From: Actinophytocola sp049647105
GTDB taxonomy: Bacteria > Actinomycetota > Actinomycetes > Mycobacteriales > Pseudonocardiaceae
DNA: 64,000 nt
Reading direction: 5' to 3'
NCBI RefSeq assembly: GCF_049647105.1
Contig: NZ_JBARWZ010000044.1
Coordinates: forward strand, 62,001-126,000
Shown here piece after piece: positions 1-8,595 of this stretch. The notes beneath the pieces are model-generated. The model worked only from the letters and a program-made list of their open reading frames with translations, was not told the DNA's origin and searched no databases. How positions within the stretch are numbered: position 1 is the stretch's first letter; each line of letters begins with the position of its first letter. The translations under genes were made by a program, and so were the position numbers.

Positions 1-2417
1 GCGTCCAGGTCGAACAACGCGCCCGCGCCGCCGGAGAAGGTCAGGTAGAGCGTCGTGGTGCCCGCGGGAACGCCTGCGAGGTTCGTCGCCACATCGACGA
101 ACGTCTCCCAGCCACCGGTGTTCGGCACCGTCATCGCGCCGAGCACGGTGCCGGTCGCCGAACCCGCCCGCACGGTGAGCGTCCCGCCAACCCCGCCGGA
201 GGACACCCGCGCGGAGACCCGCGTGACCCCGCCGAGCGCGTAGGGCTGGAACGCGATCCAGTCGCCGTTGTTGATCTCACCGACGGTCTTGCCGCCCTCC
301 GCGCCGGTCTTGGTGATCTGGCTGGTGCCCGACTGGCTGCTGTAGTGCTCCGCCTGCCGGTGCGCGGGCTGCAACCTGTTCTGCGCGTGGGTGGTCAGCG
401 CGGGCTGGCCGTTCGCGCCCTTGTCGGTGTACTCGGCGTCGAACACCGCGTACAGGTTCGCCGCGGTGTCGTGTTCGCCGTCGACCGGGATGGCGATCGT
501 GCCGGAGCAACCGTTCTTCGACGTGATCGGGTGGCCGTGGCTGTCGTGGCCGAGCACGTAGGTCAGCTTGACCTTCGTGCAGTCGATCGTGCCGTCCTCC
601 GGGTCGGACACCGTGATCGTGTACGGCACGGTGTCACCGAAGTTGAACGTGGTCCCGTTGACCGGCGTGCTCAGGGTGACGGTCGGCGCGGTGTTGCCGA
701 CGGTCACCACGACGGAGGCGTTGCCGGTCCGGCCGCCGGGGTCGGTGACCGTGAGCGTCACCGTGCGCTGGCCGTTGGTGGAGTAGGTCTTGGCCGGGTT
801 GGCCGACGTCGACGTGGTGCCGTCGCCGAAGTTCCACAGGTAGGAGAGCGCGCCGCCCTCCGGGTCGGACGAGCCCGCCGAGCTGAAGTTCACCGTCAGC
901 GGCGCGAGGCCCGACGTCCGGTTCGCGGCGACCTTCGCGGTGGGCGCCTGGTTGCCGACCGGGTTGTACTCGACGCGGTACAGGGCCGAGTTGGCGTCGC
1001 CGCCGAAGTTCCCCGTCCCGTAGTCCAGCACGTAGAGCGCGCCGTCCGGGCCGAACGCCATGTCCATGACCTGGGTGCCGGTCCACGGGAACGTGTCGAT
1101 CTGACCCGCGGTGCCGTCGCCGTTGACGTGCGCGGTGCGCAGCCACCGGCGGCCGTACTCGCCGAGGAAGACGTGTCCGTCCATGACGGCGGGGAACTTG
1201 ACCGACGAGTTCAGGTTCGCGTCGTAGTGGTAGACCGGGCCGCCCATCGGCGACTCCGACCCGCAGCCGAACGCGGCGACCGAGCACCCGTCGTATGTGA
1301 TCCACGCCGCCCGCGCGGCCGGGAGGTTCGTCAGCCCGGTGTTGTTCGGGGAGTTGTTGACCGGCGCCGCGCAGTTGTAGCGCGCGCCGGAGGGGCCGGA
1401 CGGGAAGGTGAACTCGACGTAGGTCTCGTTCGTCGTGTTCGAGCCGGTGCAGTAGGGCCAGCCGTAGTTGCCCGCGGACGTGATGCGGTTGAACTCGACC
1501 TGCCCGCCAGGCCCCCTCGTCGCGCTCGCCGCGCCAGAGTCCGGGCCGTAGTCGCCGAGGTAGACCACGCCGGTCGGCTTGTCCACGCTCATCCGGAACG
1601 GGTTGCGGAAGCCCATCGCGTAGATCTCCGGACGGGTCTTCGCGGTGCCGGGCGCGAACAGGTTGCCAGAGGGGATCGAGTACGAGCCGTTCGCGTTCAC
1701 CTTGATGCGCAACACCTTGCCGCGCAGGTCGTTCGTGTTGCCCGAGCTGCGCTGGGCGTCGTAGGCCGGGTTGCGGCCGCTGCGCTCGTCGAGCGGCGAG
1801 AAGCCGCCGGAGTCGAACGGGTTGGAGTCGTCACCGGTCGACAGGTAGAGGTTGCCCGCGGCGTCGAAGTCGATGTCCCCGCCGACGTGGCAGCAGATGC
1901 CACGGCTCGCGGGCACGTCCAGGACGGTGACCTGGCTGCCCGTGTTGAGCGTGTAGTCGGCGTTGAGGGTGAAGCGGGACAACCGGTTCACGCCGTTCCA
2001 GGCGGAGAAGTCGGTGCCGGAGGCCGGTGCGTCGCCGCCGGGGGTCGACAACGGCGGCGCGTGGTAGAGGTAGATGAAGCGGTTGGTGGCGAAGCCGGGG
2101 TCGACGCCGACGCCCTGCAGGCCTTCCTCGTCGTGGGAGTACACGGCCAGCATGCCGATCACCGAGGTGGTGCCCGCGGCGTCGGTGCGCCGCAGCGTGC
2201 CGTTGCGGGAGGTGTGCAGGACCGACCGGTCCGGAAGCACGGCAAGGGACATCGGCTCACCCATCTCGCCGACTCCCCTGGCCAGCTCCACCTGTTGGTA
2301 GTCGGCGGCGGTCACCGGGTGGGCCTGGGCGGGGGTCGTGGCGAGGGCGGTGATCGCGCTGGTGACTACCAGCAGACTGGCGCAGGCAGCGGCGCGCCAC
2401 CTCGGGCTTCTTCGCAT
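1..2417 (-). CDS. Secreted PQQ-type sugar dehydrogenase with PKD and CBM6-like modules (3' end beyond window)
   Basis: The frame is open from an ATG at 2417 to the left edge (at least 805 residues), so the C-terminus is missing. Residues 1-32 form a signal peptide (arginines, hydrophobic core, then TPAQAH). Residues about 35-480 have the glucose/sorbosone dehydrogenase beta-propeller pattern, including GICCHVGGDIDFD, LRGKVLRIKVN, GFRNPFRM and GNYGWPYC. A PKD domain follows at about 489-575 (SSDPEGG, WNFGDGTT). A CBM6-like carbohydrate module (RQAEHYSSQSG, NNGDWIAF) starts near 695. The protein probably acts outside the cell on sugars or polysaccharide. Family identity is confident; the substrate is unknown. 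Phased inverted repeats lie 70-125 bp upstream of the start. Confidence 0.88.
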   Translation of the reverse strand, partial: MRRSPRWRAAACASLLVVTSAITALATTPAQAHPVTAADYQQVELARGVGEMGEPMSLAVLPDRSVLHTSRNGTLRRTDAAGTTSVIGMLAVYSHDEEGLQGVGVDPGFATNRFIYLYHAPPLSTPGGDAPASGTDFSAWNGVNRLSRFTLNADYTLNTGSQVTVLDVPASRGICCHVGGDIDFDAAGNLYLSTGDDSNPFDSGGFSPLDERSGRNPAYDAQRSSGNTNDLRGKVLRIKVNANGSYSIPSGNLFAPGTAKTRPEIYAMGFRNPFRMSVDKPTGVVYLGDYGPDSGAASATRGPGGQVEFNRITSAGNYGWPYCTGSNTTNETYVEFTFPSGPSGARYNCAAPVNNSPNNTGLTNLPAARAAWITYDGCSVAAFGCGSESPMGGPVYHYDANLNSSVKFPAVMDGHVFLGEYGRRWLRTAHVNGDGTAGQIDTFPWTGTQVMDMAFGPDGALYVLDYGTGNFGGDANSALYRVEYNPVGNQAPTAKVAANRTSGLAPLTVNFSSAGSSDPEGGALSYLWNFGDGTTSTSANPAKTYSTNGQRTVTLTVTDPGGRTGNASVVVTVGNTAPTVTLSTPVNGTTFNFGDTVPYTITVSDPEDGTIDCTKVKLTYVLGHDSHGHPITSKNGCSGTIAIPVDGEHDTAANLYAVFDAEYTDKGANGQPALTTHAQNRLQPAHRQAEHYSSQSGTSQITKTGAEGGKTVGEINNGDWIAFQPYALGGVTRVSARVSSGGVGGTLTVRAGSATGTVLGAMTVPNTGGWETFVDVATNLAGVPAGTTTLYLTFSGGAGALFDLD

Positions 2418-2486
2418 GGTGGGTCCCGTTCCGTTGGTCGTGATCGCAGGGGGAGCGGTCGTGATGTGAGCTGGATCATATGTCTA

Positions 2487-2541
2487 CTTTCGGCGAAAGA
2501 GCGCAACTTTTCAGCAAAAGACTGCATATCATCAGCGAAAG
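2487..2541. promoter_or_regulatory. Three operator-like repeats with a 21-bp period upstream of the sugar dehydrogenase
   Basis: CTTTCGGCGAAAG (2487-2499) is an inverted repeat with 5-bp arms. A second, CTTTT-CAGC-AAAAG, is at 2507-2520, and a third half-site, CAGCGAAAG, is at 2533-2541. The GAAAG/AAAAG elements begin at 2495, 2516 and 2537, exactly 21 bp (two helical turns) apart. This looks like a cooperative repressor array controlling the minus-strand dehydrogenase. The regulator is unknown. I see no convincing gene in the rest of the 2418-2850 gap. Confidence 0.5.
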
Positions 2542-2850
2542 CCTGGGCGGCGCTGGCGGAGCACTGCTCACGCTGGCGGCCCGTGCCGAACCCGCGCTGC
2601 GACTGTTGCTCTCCGGTCGCCCGGAGAGCATCGAGCAGGTCACCACGCTGACCGGACTTGACGCTACGACCTTGGCCGAGACCCTCATCAGCCGCCGGGT
2701 ATCAGGGGCTGGTCGTCGGTGTGGCCTACTCGGTCGCGCCGTAGCTTAGGACACACATCGCACCTGCAACCTGACTTGGTGAAGGCGACCGACCGACAAC
2801 CGCGACGGGGGGGTCGGAGCGCCCTGTCGATGATCGAAAGGCTTACCGCA

Positions 2851-3705
2851 GTGTCCACCGTTCGACCGGCCAGCGGCATGACGGTCACGTTCGACGTCCG
2901 CGAGCAACCGCACGACGACGTGATCGAGCGTGTCGAACGTGGGCTGGGTGTGGAACTCGACCGTTCGTCCGTCGTGTACGGGATCTACGGGGTGACCGAG
3001 GGCTTCCGGTCGACTCGGGGAACCTGGGTGCGAGTCGAGTGCCGCCCTCGATGGAGAGGTCCCGGCGCATCCTGGATCGGGTTGGAAGCCGCGTCCGCGA
3101 TTCCTGGAGTGCTCAAGCCCGAGTGGTTCCAGAGCACGACGTGGGTCGATGAGGAACGCGGCCAGGTGTGGCGAGCCGACGAGCTGGAACTGATCACCTC
3201 GCCTTCTGTCGACGCCAGCGGCGGACTCGTGGCTGCTGCGGCACTGCCGGATTCCTGGTGGCATGACATGCGGGCGTCGCTGGCCGAGCTGGGCAAGTAT
3301 GAGACCAAGCTGGTCGGGATGCCCCAAGCACACCTGGCCACGCGGATCGGCCAGGTCTTCGAGGGCGTGGACACCACCGTCGATGAGTGGGCCACCGCCC
3401 ACGCCGACCTGCACTGGAGCAACGTCACCACCGATGGGCATCTCCTCGACTGGGGCGACTGGGGAGCTGCCCCACGAGGTTACGACGCGGCCACCCTGTG
3501 GCAGGCGTCGCTGCCCGACGCGGCACTGGCCGAGCGCGTGCAACACGAGTTCGCCGCCGATCTGGAAACCCGCTCCGGCAAGCTGTCCCAACTGTTGAAG
3601 TGCGCCAACGTCATCCGAATTGCCCGAAACCGCGGCATGGTCACACCACTGCTCGAACCCGCAAAGGCCGCAGTGCCCGCCCTCCTCGCCGAGCTACAGG
3701 CATGA
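2851..3705 (+). CDS. APH-like phosphotransferase family protein
   Basis: This 284-residue protein belongs to the aminoglycoside/choline phosphotransferase (protein-kinase-like) group. The catalytic loop reads HADLHWSNV (Brenner motif, conserved Asp and Asn), followed by the metal-binding segment LLDWGDWG. The N-terminal nucleotide-binding lobe is poorly conserved and no clear P-loop lysine is visible. I chose GTG 2851 because GAAAGG lies 9 bases upstream. ATG 2830 and ATG 2878 are in-frame alternatives. Genes like this are usually orphan small-molecule kinases; resistance cannot be concluded. It is convergent with the penicillin-binding protein gene. Confidence 0.75.
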   Translation: MSTVRPASGMTVTFDVREQPHDDVIERVERGLGVELDRSSVVYGIYGVTEGFRSTRGTWVRVECRPRWRGPGASWIGLEAASAIPGVLKPEWFQSTTWVDEERGQVWRADELELITSPSVDASGGLVAAAALPDSWWHDMRASLAELGKYETKLVGMPQAHLATRIGQVFEGVDTTVDEWATAHADLHWSNVTTDGHLLDWGDWGAAPRGYDAATLWQASLPDAALAERVQHEFAADLETRSGKLSQLLKCANVIRIARNRGMVTPLLEPAKAAVPALLAELQA

Positions 3706-3883
3706 CCCGCCCTCGTGGCCAGTCGGCGGTCGATACGACACCAGGGCCGGCGTCCGTGACCCCCTGCCCCTCCGACAGCCACCTTCGGGGCGGTGACGTG
3801 CCCGCCATCCTCCGGCACGTCGCCGCGCCCGTCCTTGAATCCTCGTTGGGACCCGATGATCCGCCAGGCCCGGCCGCATGGGC

Positions 3884-6043
3884 TCAGTTCGTGCGTTCGA
3901 ACTTCGGGTCCGGCGTGGGTAGCGGCAGGACCTCCTGGCCGTCCAGGATCTTGCTCATCGCGCCGAACCAGGTTCTGGCCGGGGTCATGCCGCCGAACAT
4001 GTTGCCGGAGTCGTTGTCGGTCGCGGTGACGTCGCCAGGGCCGCCGTCGATGAGTCCGCCGTAGGGGCGGTCGGGCCGGAAGACCATGGCCGCGCCCGCG
4101 AGCTGGGGTGTCCCGCCGATGAAGGCGGCGGAGCCGTTGTGCTGGGTGGTGCCGGTCTTGCCGATCATCGGCCGGGTCCAGCCCACGCCCTGTGCGGCGG
4201 CGTGGGCGGTGCCGCCGGCCAGGTCGTCCTTGCTCATGCCTACCGCGAGGGTGTTGGCGAGACCCTCCGGCACGGCCTGCTCACACGGCTCTTCCTTGAC
4301 GGGGTACGGCTTGCCGTGGCGGTCGGTGACGCCATTGAGCGGGGTCGGTGGGCACCAGACGCCGCCGCTGAGGATCGTGGCGGCCACGTTGGCCAGCTCC
4401 AGCCCGCTGGTCGGGCTCACCCCCAGGGTGAACGAGCCCTTGCCCGCCGAGTTCTCACTCGGCCCGAAGAACTCGGTCTGGCTCTGCCTGCCCTCGGCGG
4501 AGTCGGCACCGGGATCGGGTGCGGCGCCGGTCGCGGCGTTGGCGGCCATGGTCTTGCGCATCCCCAGCCGGTTGGCCATGGCGAGGACGGCGGCCATGCC
4601 CGCCTTCTCCTCGAGGATGACGAACGCCGTGTTCGGCGAGGTCTGCAGCGCGGTCTGCAGCGACATCGCACCGCTCCCGCCCTCGCTGGCGTTCGTGACG
4701 CAGTAGGCCCAGGTGCCCCTGGCGACGGACGGGCACTGCGAGCCGCCGCCGACGAACACGTCCGAGGTGTGCGAGCTCGGCGACTGCACGGTGTCGTGGA
4801 TTCCGGCGACGCCGCGTTCCATCGCCGCCGCGGCGGTGAACACCTTGTAGCTCGACCCGGTGCCCGTGACGTTGGAGATGGCCGACGGCAGCGCGAACTC
4901 GGTCTGGCCGGCCGCGGCGTCCGGCCCGTAGTCACGGTTGGCGGCCAGCGCCACCACCTCGTGGCGGTCCTTGCCGGGTTTCACCAGGGAGAGCGTGTTG
5001 GCGACGTTCTCCTCGGTCTTGTCCACCTGCTGCTCGGCGGACTCCTTCGCGGCGTGGTTGGCCGCGGGGTCCAACGTGGTGTGGATCGTGTAGCCGCCGG
5101 TGTACAGGTCGTCCTCGGACATCCCGTGTTCGAGAAGGTAGTCCTGGACGTACTGGCAGAAGAAGCCGTGCTCCGGGCCTGCACCGACGCAGTTCGCCGC
5201 AGGCTTGGCAGGGCCGTCGGGCAGCACGCCGAGCGGTTCGGCCTTGACTTCCTTCGCGTCCTCTGTGGACAGTTTGCGGTTCGCCACCATCTTGTCGACC
5301 GCGAAGTTGCGCCGGTCGAGGGCTCGCTCCGGGTGGCTCCACGGGTCGTAGATGGACGGGTTGTTGGCCATGCCCGCCAGCAGCGCGCCCTGCGCGACCG
5401 TGAGTTTGTCCGGCGTGGTGCCGAAGTAGGAACGAGCGGCCGCGCCGACGCCGTAGACCTGGCGCGAGAACTCGACGACGTTGAGGTAGCCCGCGAGGAT
5501 CTCGTCCTTGCTCATCGTCGTCTCGAGCTGGATCGCGATCCGCGCCTCCGTGAGCTTGCGGGTGATGCTCGTCTCCTGCGCGCGTTCCTGCCCGGCCTTG
5601 TCGTTCCGGTAGGTGACGTTGATCAGGTAGTTCTTGACGTACTGCTGGGTCAGCGTCGAGGCGCCCTGGGTGTCACCCCCGGACGAGTTGTTGAGCGCCG
5701 CACGCACCGTGCCCTTCCAGTCGACACCGTGGTGCTCGTAGAAACGGCGGTCCTCGACCGAGATCAACGCCCACTTCATCGCGTCGGAGATCTCGTCCGA
5801 CGCGGTCGGGATGCGGTACTGGTCGTACAGCGTCGCGATCGGGTTGTCCTCCCGGTCGGTGATGGTCGTCACCAACGGCGGCGGATCGTCGGCAAGCTCG
5901 GCCGACAGCGACTCCACCGTCTCGCTGGCCTCGTTGGTGACCATCCCCGCGACCGCGGCGACCGGGAGCAACGTGCCCGCGACGAGTGCCCCGGCGAGCA
6001 GGCAGAGACCCAATATCCTGAACAGATTCCCCCTGGTACGCAC
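3884..6043 (-). CDS. Bifunctional class A penicillin-binding protein (PonA-type)
   Basis: This membrane-anchored peptidoglycan synthase has 719 residues. An N-terminal transmembrane helix (ILGLCLLAGALVAG) is followed by a GT51 glycosyltransferase domain with EDRRFYEHHGVDW and QGASTLTQQYVKN. The transpeptidase domain has SSYK (SxxK serine motif), a likely SxN motif at SPN and GKTGTT (KTG box). It polymerises and crosslinks cell wall outside the membrane. I chose GTG 6043 because it falls just before the membrane anchor; the frame stays open upstream to 6130, so the start is not certain. A perfect 20-bp palindrome lies 40 bp upstream. Confidence 0.92.
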   Translation of the reverse strand: MRTRGNLFRILGLCLLAGALVAGTLLPVAAVAGMVTNEASETVESLSAELADDPPPLVTTITDREDNPIATLYDQYRIPTASDEISDAMKWALISVEDRRFYEHHGVDWKGTVRAALNNSSGGDTQGASTLTQQYVKNYLINVTYRNDKAGQERAQETSITRKLTEARIAIQLETTMSKDEILAGYLNVVEFSRQVYGVGAAARSYFGTTPDKLTVAQGALLAGMANNPSIYDPWSHPERALDRRNFAVDKMVANRKLSTEDAKEVKAEPLGVLPDGPAKPAANCVGAGPEHGFFCQYVQDYLLEHGMSEDDLYTGGYTIHTTLDPAANHAAKESAEQQVDKTEENVANTLSLVKPGKDRHEVVALAANRDYGPDAAAGQTEFALPSAISNVTGTGSSYKVFTAAAAMERGVAGIHDTVQSPSSHTSDVFVGGGSQCPSVARGTWAYCVTNASEGGSGAMSLQTALQTSPNTAFVILEEKAGMAAVLAMANRLGMRKTMAANAATGAAPDPGADSAEGRQSQTEFFGPSENSAGKGSFTLGVSPTSGLELANVAATILSGGVWCPPTPLNGVTDRHGKPYPVKEEPCEQAVPEGLANTLAVGMSKDDLAGGTAHAAAQGVGWTRPMIGKTGTTQHNGSAAFIGGTPQLAGAAMVFRPDRPYGGLIDGGPGDVTATDNDSGNMFGGMTPARTWFGAMSKILDGQEVLPLPTPDPKFERTN

Positions 6044-6082
6044 GCCGCCAGGGTACGCACATCCCTGTGTGCACAAGGTAAT

Positions 6083-6102
6083 CCTCTCCCCCGGGGGAGA
6101 GG
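6083..6102. promoter_or_regulatory. Perfect 20-bp palindrome upstream of the PBP gene
   Basis: CCTCTCCCCCGGGGGAGAGG is a perfect palindrome with no spacer, in the 96-bp gap between the acyl-CoA ligase stop (6140) and the PBP start (6043). With no loop it suits a dimeric DNA-binding protein better than an RNA terminator, but either role is possible. Confidence 0.4.
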
Positions 6103-6139
6103 TTGCGCACATCTGGCGCCCGCGAGGCAACCTGCCGTC

Positions 6140-7627
6140 TCAGTTGGCGAACAGGTCGCGCACAGCCTTCCGGTTGATCTTGCCGACACTGGTCAGTGGC
6201 ACGGCGTCCAGCACGGCCACCTCACGCGGGTACTTGTACTTCGCCATCCGCTCCTTGGCGAAGGAGACGAGTTCGGCGCCGGTCACCTCGTGACCCGGCG
6301 CCAGCTGGACGGCCGCGACGACCTCCTCGCCGCTCTCCTGGTCGGGCCTGCCCACGCAGGCGGCCAGCCGCACCGCCGGGTGCTCGAGCAGAACGTCCTC
6401 GACGTCACGCGGGAAGACGTTGAACCCGCCGCGGATGATCAGGTCCTTCATCCGGTCGACGACGTAGAGGAACCCGTCATCGTCGAGGCGGCCGATATCG
6501 CCGGTGTGCAGCCAGCCGTCCCTGATGGTCCGCGCTGTCAGCTCCGGTTCGTTCCAGTAGCCGAGCATGACTCCTTGACCGCGAACACAGATCTCGCCCA
6601 CCGGCGCGGCGTTCCCGTCGGGGTCGAGGATGGCCACCTCGGCGTGCGGTAGCGGCTTGCCGACGCTGCCCGCACGGTGGTCGGCGACCGACTCCGCCGC
6701 CACCGCCGCGCTGGCCTCCGTGAGGCCGTAGCCCTCGAGGAGGGTCACCCCGAAGACCTTCTCCACCTCCTCCCGCACCGCGGGTGGCAGCGTGGCGCCC
6801 CCGGAGCCGAACGTCCGCAGCGACGACAGGTCGTGGTCGGCGAGTGGCTGGGTGAGCAGCAGCTGGAGCATGGCGGGGACGACCGGGCTCGTCTCCACCT
6901 TGTGCTCCGCCACGAGCCGCAACCAGGCGGCCGGGTCGAACCAGCGCTGCAGGACCGAGACCAGCCTGCGGTCGGAGTGCAGGGCGCCGATGGTGACGAT
7001 CAGGCCGTAGGCGTGCGAGAGCGGCAGCGGCAGCAGCGACCGGGTCGTGTTCGTGGCACTGGCGACCTCGCTGAGGCCGTGGCCGGACTCCCACAGCCCG
7101 CGATGGCTGAGCATGACGCCCTTCGCCCGGCCGGTCGTGCCACCCGTGTAGAGCAGTGCCGCGAGGTCGTCGTCGGCGCGGGGCTCGATCCCAGCCGGTT
7201 CGCCGCTCTCCAGGTCGGCGAACGATCCGCCGACTACGAACGTGGTGATGTCGAGCCCGTCCGCCGCGCCGAGGAACAGGTCCACCAGCTCCGCGCTGAT
7301 GATCGCGGCCGTGGCCCCCGAGTCGGTCAGGATGTGCCGGAGCTCCGGCGCGGTCTGCAGGAAGATCACCGGCGTCACGACGGCGCCTGCCCGCCAGATC
7401 GCGCGGTAGGAGATGAAGACCTCCGGGGTGTTCATCATCATCACGACGACCCGGTCCCCCGGCGCGACGCCGTGTGCACGCAGGCCACCGGCGACCCGGG
7501 CCGAACGCTCGTGGAGCTCCCCCGAGGTCAGCCACCTGCCCTCGAAGAACAGGGACTCGTAGTCGCCGAGGCGTTCGAAGGCCTCCTCGGCCAGGACGGC
7601 GAGGTTGTGCTCTCCCGGGGTGCTCAT
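6140..7627 (-). CDS. Fatty-acid/steroid-type acyl-CoA ligase (FadD-like)
   Basis: This 495-residue ANL-superfamily enzyme activates a carboxylic acid to acyl-AMP and then acyl-CoA. The P-loop is LLYTGGTTGRAKGVMLSHRG, with GYGLTEAS (A5), GWLHTGDIGRLDDDGFLYVVDR (A7/A8 hinge; the motif runs past the part quoted) and a C-terminal PLTSVGKINRKAV carrying the catalytic lysine. It is the last gene of the P450/dehydrogenase operon; its ATG overlaps the stop of the preceding dehydrogenase by 4 bp. In this setting it probably activates the acid made by the P450 for beta-oxidation. The exact substrate cannot be read from the sequence. Confidence 0.87.
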   Translation of the reverse strand: MSTPGEHNLAVLAEEAFERLGDYESLFFEGRWLTSGELHERSARVAGGLRAHGVAPGDRVVVMMMNTPEVFISYRAIWRAGAVVTPVIFLQTAPELRHILTDSGATAAIISAELVDLFLGAADGLDITTFVVGGSFADLESGEPAGIEPRADDDLAALLYTGGTTGRAKGVMLSHRGLWESGHGLSEVASATNTTRSLLPLPLSHAYGLIVTIGALHSDRRLVSVLQRWFDPAAWLRLVAEHKVETSPVVPAMLQLLLTQPLADHDLSSLRTFGSGGATLPPAVREEVEKVFGVTLLEGYGLTEASAAVAAESVADHRAGSVGKPLPHAEVAILDPDGNAAPVGEICVRGQGVMLGYWNEPELTARTIRDGWLHTGDIGRLDDDGFLYVVDRMKDLIIRGGFNVFPRDVEDVLLEHPAVRLAACVGRPDQESGEEVVAAVQLAPGHEVTGAELVSFAKERMAKYKYPREVAVLDAVPLTSVGKINRKAVRDLFAN

Positions 7628-8595
7628 CTGGCCACCGCCAGCCGCGCCACCTCGTCGTAGGCGGACACGTCGTCACCGAGGACGAACCGGTCGACCTTGG
7701 CCCTGCGCCAGTACAGGTGCGCGTCGTGCTCCCAGGTGAACCCGATGCCGCCGTGCACCTGGATCACCGTCTCCGCCGCGTGTTCGAGGGTGGTGGCCGC
7801 GGCGGCCTTGGCGGCGGCCGAGGCAATGGGCAGCTCGTCCGGTGCGTTGTCGGCGGCCCACGCCGCCCACCAGACCAGCGAGCGGAGCTGCTCCACCTCG
7901 ACGTAGGTGTCGACGAGCAGGTGCTTGACCGCCTGGTAGGAGCCGATCGCACGGCCGAAGGCGCGCCGCTCGATCGCGTACTCCACGCCGATCTCCAGGA
8001 CGCGGGACGCGGCGCCGAGACCCTCGGCGGCGAGGATCGTCCTGCCGACCCGCTCCCCCCGCCGCCACCGGTCGGTCGCGTCCGGCACCAGCTCCGTGGT
8101 CGCGCCGAGGGTGACGTCGCCGAGGCCGCGGGTCGGGTCGATCGGGTCGCGGGCCGTGACGACGCCCGGCCCGCAGACCAGCGCGCCGTCCCGCAACGCC
8201 AGGAAGGTGTCGGCGCCGACCGCGTCCAGGACGGGGCCGTCGTCGTCGACGACCGCGACGGCCAGCTCTCCCCCCGCGATGGCGGCCAGCCGGGTGTCGT
8301 CGCCGCCCAGCAGCACCGCCGCCCGCGCGAAGGTCACCAGCGACCGGCCGGCGAGCAGGCGCCCGGCCTGCTCGGCCACCACGGCGAGGTCGAGCAGCCC
8401 GCCACCGCCGCCGCCCGCGCGGTCCGGGATGGTGATGGTCGCGAAGCCGCTCTTGACCAGCTCCGCGCGGCCCGGCCGCACGCCTGCGCCGTCGTCCAGC
8501 ATGGCCCTGGCCGCGGCCGGGGAGGCGGACGCCGACAGGAAGTCCCGCGCGGCGTCGGCCAGGTCCAGGTGTTCCTGATCCAGGTCGAAGTTCAT
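7624..8595 (-). CDS. Acyl-CoA dehydrogenase, short subunit
   Basis: This 323-residue protein of the acyl-CoA dehydrogenase family is shorter than the usual 380-400. The N-terminal helical domain starts MNFDLDQEHLDLADAARDFL, the middle is degenerate and glycine-rich, and the C-terminal helical domain keeps AIERRAFGRAIGSYQAVKH and IQVHGGIGFTWEHDAHLYWRR, typical FAD- and CoA-contact segments. It overlaps both neighbours by 4 bp (ATGA), so it is probably made in equal amounts with the 396-residue partner. In actinobacterial steroid catabolism such unequal pairs form alpha2-beta2 enzymes; that assembly is inferred here. Confidence 0.85.
   Translation of the reverse strand: MNFDLDQEHLDLADAARDFLSASASPAAARAMLDDGAGVRPGRAELVKSGFATITIPDRAGGGGGGLLDLAVVAEQAGRLLAGRSLVTFARAAVLLGGDDTRLAAIAGGELAVAVVDDDGPVLDAVGADTFLALRDGALVCGPGVVTARDPIDPTRGLGDVTLGATTELVPDATDRWRRGERVGRTILAAEGLGAASRVLEIGVEYAIERRAFGRAIGSYQAVKHLLVDTYVEVEQLRSLVWWAAWAADNAPDELPIASAAAKAAAATTLEHAAETVIQVHGGIGFTWEHDAHLYWRRAKVDRFVLGDDVSAYDEVARLAVAR

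Noticed and set aside
345..2651. A 768-codon plus-strand frame opposite the sugar dehydrogenase
   Set aside because: It is an Arg/Val/Gly-rich antisense shadow of a clearly recognisable secreted enzyme on the minus strand.
2480..2749. An 89-codon plus-strand frame between the sugar dehydrogenase and the phosphotransferase
   Set aside because: Its first 20 codons are the 21-bp-period repeats and AT-rich; only the middle (helix-turn-helix-like) looks coding and the end is arginine/glycine noise. At best it is a remnant of a regulator gene.
4139..6652. An 837-codon plus-strand frame across the PBP and acyl-CoA ligase genes
   Set aside because: It spans two recognised minus-strand genes and has shadow composition (Arg, Gly, His, Val) with no family motifs.
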